NCBI GenBank assembly: GCA_024639035.1
Contig: JAHEJE010000021.1
Coordinates: forward strand, 1 to 17,018
Direction: 5' to 3'
Length of the DNA: 17,018 nt
DNA from: Alphaproteobacteria bacterium
Lineage (GTDB): Bacteria > Pseudomonadota > Alphaproteobacteria > Rhizobiales > Aestuariivirgaceae
The translations under genes were made by a program, and so were the position numbers. Under the pieces are notes generated by a model. It saw only the letters and a program-made list of their open reading frames with translations, was not told the DNA's origin and made no database searches. Shown piece by piece: positions 1 to 6,193 of the stretch. Position 1 is the stretch's first letter, and each line of letters opens with the position of its first letter.

Positions 1-303
1 CGGCTGCTGGTGCTGGCGACCGTCGGTTCGACGGCGCCGTTCATCGGCCTGTTCGGCACGGTGTGGGGCATCATGAATTCGTTCCGGGCGATCTCGGTGT
101 CCAAGAGCACCAACCTGGCAGTGGTGGCGCCGGGCCTGGCCGAGGCGCTGTTTGCCACCGCGCTCGGTCTGCTGGCGGCCATTCCGGCGGTGATCTTCTA
201 CAACAAGTTCTCCAGCGACATCGCCAAGGTGGCGGCGCGGCTGGAGAATTTCGCCGACGAGTTTTCCGCGATCATATCGCGGCAGCTCGACGAGCGGGCT
301 TAA
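1..303 (+). CDS. tolQ: TolQ, Tol-Pal motor channel subunit (3' end only)
   Basis: The reading frame is open from the left edge of the window, so this is the C-terminal 100 residues of TolQ; the start lies outside. TolQ is an inner-membrane protein of the MotA/ExbB family that, with TolR, uses the proton gradient to energise TolA. What is visible is the second transmembrane segment with the family motif ATVGSTAPFIGLFGTVWGIM near residues 6-25 of the fragment, then the third segment (AEALFATALGLLAAIPAVIFYN), including the conserved Thr of the proton path. The end of the protein is intact. tolR follows after 16 bp with a clear ribosome binding site, so the two are co-transcribed. ExbB and MotA are the alternatives, but the adjacent tolR, tolA, tolB and pal settle it as TolQ. 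Confidence 0.97.
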   Translation, partial: RLLVLATVGSTAPFIGLFGTVWGIMNSFRAISVSKSTNLAVVAPGLAEALFATALGLLAAIPAVIFYNKFSSDIAKVAARLENFADEFSAIISRQLDERA

Positions 304-319
304 GGCGGGAGAACGTTCG

Positions 320-778
320 ATGGGTGCATCGTTGGCAGGTGGTGGAGGACCGGGAGGCGGCAGGCGCCGCCGGCGTTCGTCCTATCAGCCGATGTCCGAG
401 ATCAACGTGACGCCTTTCGTGGACGTCATGCTGGTTCTGCTGATTGTGTTTATGGTCGCGGCACCGCTGCTGACCGTTGGCGTGCCGATCGAATTGCCGG
501 AAACCGAGGCCAATCCGTTGCAGGGCGACAATGAGCCGCTGACCGTGACGGTGACCAATGACGGCAAGATCTTCCTGCAGGAAACCGAGATCGCACTCGA
601 CACACTGGCGCCGAAATTGGTTGCCATAGCAAAGAACGGCTATGAAGAGCGCATTTTCGTGCGCGGCGACAGAAATGTCGATTATGGGAATGTTATGAAA
701 GTGATGGGGGCTTTGAACAAGGCTGGCTTCAAACGGATCGGCCTGGTCACCGAAACCGAGCAGACCGATGGGTCGTAA
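320..778 (+). CDS. tolR: TolR, Tol-Pal inner-membrane motor subunit
   Basis: TolR (152 aa) is the ExbD-family partner of TolQ. It has a short cytoplasmic N-terminus rich in Gly and Arg (about residues 7-19), one transmembrane helix at about 33-53 carrying the proton-path Asp35 in TPFVDVMLVLLIVFMVAAPL, and a periplasmic domain. The length is normal for the family (E. coli about 142 aa). The start is the ATG at 320, preceded by a purine-rich ribosome binding site (GGCGGGAG, 304-311). It sits 16 bp after tolQ and 10 bp before tolA, as expected for subunits made together. ExbD would look similar, but the neighbourhood is tol, not exb/tonB. Confidence 0.97.
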   Translation: MGASLAGGGGPGGGRRRRRSSYQPMSEINVTPFVDVMLVLLIVFMVAAPLLTVGVPIELPETEANPLQGDNEPLTVTVTNDGKIFLQETEIALDTLAPKLVAIAKNGYEERIFVRGDRNVDYGNVMKVMGALNKAGFKRIGLVTETEQTDGS

Positions 779-788
779 CGGATAGACA

Positions 789-1736
789 ATGCGCTGGTCG
801 CTGCCGATATCGTTTGCCGTGCATGTCAGCATCCTGGTGCTGGCCGCCGGCATTCTGTCCGATCCCGAGGCCTACTCGGTCGACGAGCAGGAGTCGATTC
901 CGGTCGAGATCGTCAACATCGAAGATCTGTCGAAGCGCCAGGCGACCAAGCCGGATGCGCCGGAGAGTGAGAACAAGCCCGGTCCCGAGGTGATCAAGGA
1001 ACCGGAGATCACCAAGATTGAACCGAAGGTCGACGAGACCATCAAGCAGGCGGCCCGCGAACCGCAACCTGAACCGGAACCCAAACCGGCGCCGGCGCCT
1101 GAACCGGTCGAGGCCGAGCCCGAGCCGCCGACACCGGATCCGGTGGAAGAACTGATCAAGCAGACCGAGGCCGAGCCGGAACCTGAGCCGGCGGAAAAGA
1201 CCGCCGTGGCCAAGCCGGTTCCGAAACCACGCCAGAAGCCGAAACCGCCGCGCAAGGTGGTCGAGAAGAAGAAAGAAAAAAAGAAGAAGGATGCCTTTAA
1301 CCCGGACGATGTTGCTGCCCTGCTGAACAAGATCGACGACGAGCGCACCGCGCCGGCCCCGCCGCAGGACGAACTGACCTCACCGGCGCTTGGCGATATC
1401 GCTTCGCTGATCGGCAGCGACGACGGGGTATCGGCCAGCGAGCTGGATTGGCTGCGCCAGCGCATCGGACGGTGCTGGAACGTGCCGGCCGGCGTGCGCG
1501 AGGCGCACAATCTGGTCGTGCGGGTGCAGATTCAGATGGACCCGTCCGGCAATGTCCTGGGTCAACCGGTGGTGCTGAACAACTCGTCGCATCCGGCGTT
1601 CGGCGCGGCGGCACGCAGCTCGGTGTCGGCGATCCTCGGGTGTCAGCCGTATGACAAACTGCCGGTGGAAAAATACGCGGCGTGGAAGAATATCATCATC
1701 AACTTCGACCCAAGCAAGATGCTTGCTATCAATTGA
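789..1736 (+). CDS. tolA: TolA, proline-rich trans-periplasmic energy transducer
   Basis: TolA (315 aa) links the TolQR motor to TolB/Pal at the outer membrane. An N-terminal membrane anchor spans about residues 4-23 and contains the SHLS-like element (SFAVHVS) that contacts TolQR. Residues about 55-165 form an extended linker of Pro-Glu and Pro-Lys repeats. This resembles TonB rather than the Ala/Lys/Glu helix of E. coli TolA and is common in alphaproteobacteria. A lysine cluster lies at 155-167. The C-terminal domain (about 215-315) has the TolA/TonB fold, with Cys229 and Cys285 possibly forming a disulfide as in E. coli TolA domain III. The gene lies 10 bp after tolR. Its lysine run contains the heptamer A-AAA-AAG in the reading phase that allows slippage. 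Confidence 0.93.
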   Translation: MRWSLPISFAVHVSILVLAAGILSDPEAYSVDEQESIPVEIVNIEDLSKRQATKPDAPESENKPGPEVIKEPEITKIEPKVDETIKQAAREPQPEPEPKPAPAPEPVEAEPEPPTPDPVEELIKQTEAEPEPEPAEKTAVAKPVPKPRQKPKPPRKVVEKKKEKKKKDAFNPDDVAALLNKIDDERTAPAPPQDELTSPALGDIASLIGSDDGVSASELDWLRQRIGRCWNVPAGVREAHNLVVRVQIQMDPSGNVLGQPVVLNNSSHPAFGAAARSSVSAILGCQPYDKLPVEKYAAWKNIIINFDPSKMLAIN

Positions 1737-1775
1737 GGACTGGGCACGATAGCGTTGGAGATTGTGGGGGAATCG

Positions 1776-1785
1776 ATTTGCAAAT
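1776..1785. promoter_or_regulatory. ATTTGCAAAT palindrome upstream of tolB
   Basis: A perfect 10-bp palindrome lies in the 94-bp tolA-tolB gap, about 45 bp before the tolB start. It contains the octamer TTTGCAAA, whose core resembles the tandem palindromes at 11952-11988. TTTGCAAA half-sites are known for ScfR/RamB-type regulators of short-chain acyl-CoA metabolism. A single copy may be chance. Confidence 0.2.
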
Positions 1786-1830
1786 GACAATGGCCGCGCC
1801 AATATGGGGACGATTCGGGGGGAGTTCTCT

Positions 1831-3159
1831 ATGATTTCACGAGTTTTGGCAGCGTTTGTGCTCGGGTTTGCCGTGTGTCTGGCGTCGTTTTCGATGGCGC
1901 CGCCGGCGCATGCCGTTCTTGAAGTCGATGTGACCAAGGGCAAGATCGATCCGTTGCCGATCGCCCTGCCGAACTTTCTCGGCGACAACCCCGATGCCCA
2001 GCAGTATGGCGTTGATATAACAACGGTCATCGGCAGCAACCTGGAGCGGTCCGGGCTGTTCCGGCCGCTGCCGCAGGTTTCCTATATCGAGCAGATCAAC
2101 GATTTCAGCCAGCGCCCGCGTTTCGGCGACTGGCGCACCATCCAGGCCCAGGCGCTGGTGACCGGGCGGGCGGTCTTGCAGGAAGACGGTCGCCTGCGCG
2201 CCGAATTCCGGCTGTGGGACATTTTCGGCGAGCAACAGATTCTCGGCCTGCAATTCGTCACCCGGCCGAAGAACTGGCGGCGCATCGGGCACCTGATCTC
2301 CGATGCGATCTACAAGGCGGTCACCGGCGAAGAGGGCTATTTCGACACCCGCATCGTGTTCATCGATGAAACCGGGCCGAAGGATGCGCGCAAGAAGCGG
2401 CTGGCGATCATGGATCAGGACGGGTTCAACATCCGCAATCTGACCAACGGAGCCGATCTGGTGCTGACCCCGCGGTTTTCGCCGACATCGCAGGAAATCA
2501 CCTACATGTCGTTCGCCGGCAATCGGCCCCGGGTCTATCTGTACAACATCGAAACGGCGCAGCGCGAGATCGTCGGCGAGTTTCCCAACATGAGCTTTTC
2601 ACCACGGTTCTCGCCGGACGGGCAAAGTGTGATCATGAGCCTGCAGCAGGGCGGCAATTCGAACATCTATGTCCTCGATCTGCGCTCGCGCCAGACCCGG
2701 CAGTTGACCAATTCGCCGGCCATCGACACGGCCCCGTCCTATTCGCCGGATGGCGGCCGGATCGTGTTTGAATCGGACCGCGACGGAACCCAGCAGATCT
2801 ATGTGATGAACGCCGACGGCTCGGGCCAGCAGCGAATCAGCTTCGGCAAAGGGCGCTATTCGACGCCGGTGTGGTCGCCGCGCGGCGACAATATTGCCTT
2901 CACCAAGCTCGGTGGCGGGCGTTTTTCCATCGGCGTCATGCGGCCGGACGGGTCTGGTGAGAGAATATTAACCGAAGGTTTCCACAATGAAGGCCCGACA
3001 TGGGCACCAAATGGCCGCGTTGTTATGTTTTTCCGGGAAACGCCGGGAAGTGGCGGCGGTCCGCAGCTTTATTCGGTGGACTTGACAGGATATAATGAAC
3101 GCAAGGTACCAACGCCGAACTTCGCTTCCGATCCGGCCTGGTCACCATTGCTAAAATAA
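1831..3159 (+). CDS. tolB: TolB, periplasmic beta-propeller of the Tol-Pal system
   Basis: TolB (442 aa from this start) is a periplasmic protein that binds Pal and TolA. The frame extends upstream to a TTG at 1762, but the ATG at 1831 is preferred because it follows a strong GGGGGGAG site (1816-1823) and begins directly with a signal peptide (hydrophobic core about 5-20, cleavage after AHA at about residue 28). The mature N-terminus carries the TolB box region (PLPIALPNF, about 41-49). An alpha/beta domain follows, then a six-bladed propeller marked by repeats of the type PxFSPDG, PSYSPDG, PVWSPRG and PTWAPNG. The length fits the family (E. coli 430 aa). It follows tolA by 94 bp and precedes pal. 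Confidence 0.97.
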   Translation: MISRVLAAFVLGFAVCLASFSMAPPAHAVLEVDVTKGKIDPLPIALPNFLGDNPDAQQYGVDITTVIGSNLERSGLFRPLPQVSYIEQINDFSQRPRFGDWRTIQAQALVTGRAVLQEDGRLRAEFRLWDIFGEQQILGLQFVTRPKNWRRIGHLISDAIYKAVTGEEGYFDTRIVFIDETGPKDARKKRLAIMDQDGFNIRNLTNGADLVLTPRFSPTSQEITYMSFAGNRPRVYLYNIETAQREIVGEFPNMSFSPRFSPDGQSVIMSLQQGGNSNIYVLDLRSRQTRQLTNSPAIDTAPSYSPDGGRIVFESDRDGTQQIYVMNADGSGQQRISFGKGRYSTPVWSPRGDNIAFTKLGGGRFSIGVMRPDGSGERILTEGFHNEGPTWAPNGRVVMFFRETPGSGGGPQLYSVDLTGYNERKVPTPNFASDPAWSPLLK

Positions 3160-3206
3160 CTACCACAGGGAAATGAGCGCGCTGAAATAGCGCATGGAGT
3201 TGAATC

Positions 3207-3233
3207 CGGCCCCAGGGAAACCATATCGGGCCG
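3207..3233 (+). repeat. Short hairpin in the tolB-pal gap
   Basis: CGGCCC (3207-3212) and GGGCCG (3228-3233) form a 6-bp stem around a 15-nt loop in the 162-bp space between tolB and pal. No T-run follows, so it is not a convincing terminator. It may only tune pal expression or mRNA stability. Confidence 0.25.
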
Positions 3234-3321
3234 AGCGGTGGGATGAGGTCACGGGACCGCAGCCGCACCACGATGGCGTAATCTTGCATGGCGTCACGTG
3301 GATCAATAGGAGTGGGATTAC

Positions 3322-3816
3322 ATGCTGCGTTCAATCGCCGGCCTCAAAGTTGCCGCCGCCCTTGCCGGGGTCATCGTGCTGGCTGGGTGTTCTAAATCCG
3401 ATAAGCCCGATCTCGTCGCCCAGAGCCAGCAGACGGCGGTTCCTGGATCGGAGCGCGACTTCGTGGTCAATGTCGGGGACCGGATCCAGTTTCTGGTCGA
3501 CCAGTCGACACTGACGCCTGAGGCACAGGACATCCTGCGCCGCCAGGCCGCGTGGCTGCGTCAGTACGCGCAGGTGACGGTGCAGGTCGAAGGCCATGCC
3601 GACGAGCGCGGCACCCGCGAATACAACATCGCCCTGTCGGCACGGCGGTCCACGGCTGCCCGTGAGTTCCTGGTCGCCCAGGGTGTGCAGCCTTCCAGGG
3701 TTTCGACCATCGCCTACGGCAAGGAGCGCCCAGTGGCGTTGTGTGATGCCGAGCAGTGCTGGTCGCAGAACCGCCGGGCGGTCACCGTGGTTACCGGTGG
3801 TGCCGTTTCGGGCTGA
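3322..3816 (+). CDS. pal: Pal, peptidoglycan-associated outer-membrane lipoprotein
   Basis: Pal (164 aa) anchors the outer membrane to peptidoglycan and is the end point of the Tol machine. It starts with a lipoprotein signal peptide ending in the lipobox LAGC; Cys23 would be acylated, and Ser at +2 is consistent with export to the outer membrane. Residues about 45-160 form the OmpA-C peptidoglycan-binding domain. The signature around residues 91-109 (GHADERGT...NIALSARR) includes Asp94 and Arg109, the residues that by homology grip diaminopimelate. The ATG at 3322 follows AGGAGTGGGA (3308-3317). A hairpin terminator follows the gene. The length matches E. coli Pal (173 aa). Confidence 0.97.
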   Translation: MLRSIAGLKVAAALAGVIVLAGCSKSDKPDLVAQSQQTAVPGSERDFVVNVGDRIQFLVDQSTLTPEAQDILRRQAAWLRQYAQVTVQVEGHADERGTREYNIALSARRSTAAREFLVAQGVQPSRVSTIAYGKERPVALCDAEQCWSQNRRAVTVVTGGAVSG

Positions 3817-3849
3817 CCTGCCAAGACATTACGCTTAAGTTCGCGAGCT

Positions 3850-3880
3850 GGCCTCCAACTTCGGGTTGGGGGCCTTCGTG
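3850..3880 (+). terminator. Probable intrinsic terminator after pal
   Basis: A 10-bp stem, GGCCTCCAAC (3850-3859) with GTTGGGGGCC (3865-3874), has one G-U pair, closes on the loop TTCGG and is followed by TTCGTGTTGTTG. The T-run is imperfect, so termination may be partial, leaving some read-through into cpoB. Confidence 0.55.
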
Positions 3881-3989
3881 TTGTTGCGGCGGCGATTTGA
3901 GAGTACAACGATGGCCGTGGTGGCCGTAATTTCACCGCGTTGTTGCGGCATGTGACCAGCAAAACTATTCGATGTGGACTATGTGCGAC

Positions 3990-5039
3990 ATGGCAAGACT
4001 GAAATCTCTCGTGGCGGCCTTCGGGCTGATCTTCTGTGGCCTGGTGTTGAGCCCCGGTGGCGCGGTGGCCCAAAGCGCGGAGTGGAACTCGCTGTTCGAG
4101 CGCATCGTGCGGCTTGAACACGAGGTGCGCGCCATGAAGGGGGCCGGCGGCAGTAGCGGCGGCGATGCGGGCTACAGGATGTCGGCGATCGAGGAGCAAT
4201 TGCGCCGGCTGGCCGGGCAACTGGATGGCATCAGCCGTCAGATGCAGCGTATGCAAAGCCAGATTGAGGAGCTGCGGCGGCAAAAGTCCGGCAGCCTGGC
4301 GCCGCAGCCCGGCACCAGCCAGCAAAGCAACACCCAAAGCGCGTTTCAGCAGCCGACCCCGTCGGCAAGCGACGATCTGTACTTGAGCAATGGCGATCTG
4401 GACCTGACGGTTCTGCCGGAGGCCTCCGAGCCGCTGGAAAGCGAATTGATCATCGAGCGCCAGGTGACCCAGGAACTGCAGCCCGACCTGGCCCCGAAGG
4501 TGCTTGGCCAATTGGTGGTCAACGATGACGGCACCTTTGGCACCCTCAATCAGAACAACGGCTTCGGCCAGCAAAACGATGACGCGGTCTCGTCATCCCT
4601 GCTGCCGGGCAGCGTTGAAACCGCATCGCTCGGCGATGCCACCAATTCCGGCGCGGGGGCTGCTCCGGCAGAACTTTACAAGCGCTCCCACGACAATTTG
4701 CTGAAACGGCGTTTTGGCCTTGCCGAGGCCGGGTTCAAGACGTTCCTCAGCCAGAACAAACGGCACCAATTGTCTGGCCAGGCTCAATACTGGCTTGGCG
4801 AGACCTACTATGCCCAAGGGCGCTACAAACAGGCGGCACAGAGCTTTCTGACCGGTTACAAGGGCTATCCGCGCGACAAGAAGGCTTCGGCATCGCTGCT
4901 CAAACTCGGCATGTCTCTTGGTAAGCTGGGGCAGCGCAAGCAGGCCTGTGGCGCGTTTGCCGAGGTGCAGCGCACTTATGCCAAGGACGCCGCCACTCGG
5001 AAACTGGCGGCCAGGGAAGCACAGCGTGGCGGCTGCTGA
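3990..5039 (+). CDS. cpoB: CpoB (YbgF), cell division coordinator with coiled coil and TPR domain
   Basis: CpoB is the periplasmic last member of the tol-pal cluster; in E. coli it coordinates septal peptidoglycan synthesis by PBP1B with Tol-driven outer-membrane constriction. This protein is 349 aa, longer than the E. coli protein (263). Residues 1-27 form a signal peptide (cleavage after AVA). Residues about 31-50 and 62-99 form a coiled coil, typical of the trimerising N-terminal domain. A Gln/Ser/Asp-rich linker spans about 100-225. TPR-like repeats fill about 226-349 (AELYKRSHDNLLKRRF..., QYWLGETYYAQGRYKQA). In-frame ATGs also exist at 3972 and 3981; 3990 is chosen because it gives a clean signal peptide without the acidic MWTMCD prefix. 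No start has a strong ribosome binding site. tilS overlaps its end. Confidence 0.9.
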   Translation: MARLKSLVAAFGLIFCGLVLSPGGAVAQSAEWNSLFERIVRLEHEVRAMKGAGGSSGGDAGYRMSAIEEQLRRLAGQLDGISRQMQRMQSQIEELRRQKSGSLAPQPGTSQQSNTQSAFQQPTPSASDDLYLSNGDLDLTVLPEASEPLESELIIERQVTQELQPDLAPKVLGQLVVNDDGTFGTLNQNNGFGQQNDDAVSSSLLPGSVETASLGDATNSGAGAAPAELYKRSHDNLLKRRFGLAEAGFKTFLSQNKRHQLSGQAQYWLGETYYAQGRYKQAAQSFLTGYKGYPRDKKASASLLKLGMSLGKLGQRKQACGAFAEVQRTYAKDAATRKLAAREAQRGGC

Positions 5040-6057
5040 CGCTGAAGCAGAGCCTCTCGGTGCTGCCGAGGTGGATCGACTTTTTGAACCGCTACTCGAT
5101 TACAATCACCTGGGTCTGGCCGTTTCAGGCGGGTCGGACTCGGTTGCCCTGATGGTGCTCGCGAGCGGCTGGCGAGAACGCCGGCCCGGCGCCCCGAAGC
5201 TCAGCGTCCTGTGTGTCGATCATGGTTTGCGCGCCGAGGCGGCGCGCGAAGCGGTGCAGGTGTCGGACTGGGCGTCGGGCCTTGGATTACCGCATGCGGT
5301 CCTGCAATGGGCCGGCGACAAGCCGAACAGCGGCTTGCAGGCGGCGGCCAGGCAGGCACGGTACGACCTGATGGCCGCCTGGTGCGTTCGCAACCAAGCC
5401 CAAACGATCGTCACCGGCCACACGCTGGACGATCAGGCCGAAACGGTCCTGATGCGTCTTGGGCGGGGAAGCGGCGTCGACGGGCTTTCCGGCATGCCGG
5501 TTGCCGGTGGTGCTCCATGGCCGCTGATCCGACCGTTTCTGGCGGTTTCACGGGTACGCCTGCGGGCAAGCCTGCGCCAGATCGGGCACGGCTGGATCGA
5601 TGATCCGAGCAATGACGACAGCGGCTTTGAGCGGGTGCGGGTGCGCAGGGCGTTGGCGGTGCTCGGCGAGTGCGGAGTTGACGCAAAGGCCATTGCCCGA
5701 TCGGCCGAGCGGCTGGCCCGGGCGCGCCAAGCCCTCGAGCAACAGGCCTTTGCCTTGCACGAAACCGCCGTTTCTGAAGAAGCGGATGGCAGGGTCCTTA
5801 TCGAGCTTGACGCTTTTCGCCGGTCGCCTGCGGAAACGCGCATCCGGCTGCTGCAGATGGTCCTTCATAAGCGAGGCGGGCAGGCGGCCCTGCGTCTGGC
5901 GGCGCTGGAGCGGCTCGATGGATGGCTGATGGACGGTGGCGGGCGGGCGAGAACCCTTGGCAACTGCCGGATATCACGGCGCAAGCGGGCGATCGTGGTG
6001 GCCCGTGAACCCGGCCGCAGCAAGCCTGCGCGCCAGCACCACAAGCTCGACCCCTAA
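5026..6057 (+). CDS. tilS: TilS, tRNA(Ile)-lysidine synthase
   Basis: TilS uses ATP and lysine to convert C34 of the CAU-anticodon tRNA-Ile to lysidine, changing its reading from AUG to AUA; it is essential in most bacteria. The N-type PP-loop ATPase motif SGGSDS is at residues 34-39. It is followed by VDHGLR (64-69), the TGHTLDDQAET segment (130-140) and the RVRRAL region that ends the catalytic domain. At 343 aa it is shorter than E. coli TilS (432) and seems to keep only part of the C-terminal domain. The frame is open from 4918 inside cpoB, but the GTG at 5026 has a well-placed AGGGAAG site (5013-5019) and gives a normal N-terminus. The 14-bp overlap with cpoB suggests translational coupling. 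Confidence 0.93.
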   Translation: MAAADAEAEPLGAAEVDRLFEPLLDYNHLGLAVSGGSDSVALMVLASGWRERRPGAPKLSVLCVDHGLRAEAAREAVQVSDWASGLGLPHAVLQWAGDKPNSGLQAAARQARYDLMAAWCVRNQAQTIVTGHTLDDQAETVLMRLGRGSGVDGLSGMPVAGGAPWPLIRPFLAVSRVRLRASLRQIGHGWIDDPSNDDSGFERVRVRRALAVLGECGVDAKAIARSAERLARARQALEQQAFALHETAVSEEADGRVLIELDAFRRSPAETRIRLLQMVLHKRGGQAALRLAALERLDGWLMDGGGRARTLGNCRISRRKRAIVVAREPGRSKPARQHHKLDP

Positions 6058-6081
6058 GACTTTATTTAGGTCAATAGGATG

Positions 6082-6110
6082 CTTGGCATTCAGCTTCAGG
6101 CTTCCTATGT
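6082..6110 (+). promoter_or_regulatory. Putative RpoH (sigma-32) type promoter for ftsH
   Basis: CTTG (6082-6085), an 18-bp spacer and CCTATGT (6104-6110) match the alphaproteobacterial heat-shock consensus as I remember it (CTTG-N17/18-CYTATNT). The same stretch can be read as a sigma-70 promoter, TTGGCA-N17-TATGTT (6083-6111). It lies about 84 bp before the ftsH start, just after tilS. ftsH belongs to the sigma-32 regulon in E. coli, which supports the reading. Confidence 0.5.
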
Positions 6111-6149
6111 TACAAAGCAGAAAACACAACGCTGGTCAGATCAGGAATG

Positions 6150-6188
6150 CCGGAATTCCGGGCTAATCGATCTTTCCGGTCCGGAGGG
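6150..6188 (+). promoter_or_regulatory. ftsH leader palindrome and possibly occluded ribosome binding site
   Basis: The leader contains the perfect palindrome CCGGAATTCCGG (6150-6161). Its TTCCGG half (6156-6161) can pair with CCGGAG (6181-6186) and so cover most of the GGAGGG ribosome binding site (6183-6188) in front of the GTG start at 6194. This is read by eye only; no folding was run. Confidence 0.25.
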
Positions 6189-6193
6189 ATCAA

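Noticed and set aside
1030..1270. Pro-Glu/Lys repeats of tolA as a DNA repeat or inserted element
   Set aside because: The repeats are codon-level and in frame, and match the known extended linker of TolA/TonB proteins.
1762..1830. TTG start extending tolB by 23 residues
   Set aside because: It would put a polar stretch before an otherwise clean signal peptide; the ATG at 1831 has the better ribosome binding site.
3714..4574. 286-codon open frame on the minus strand over pal and cpoB
   Set aside because: It crosses the pal terminator and two supported genes; the translation is low complexity.
4918..5025. Upstream extension of tilS into cpoB
   Set aside because: A TTG start more than 100 bp inside cpoB is unlikely when the GTG at 5026 has a well-spaced ribosome binding site.
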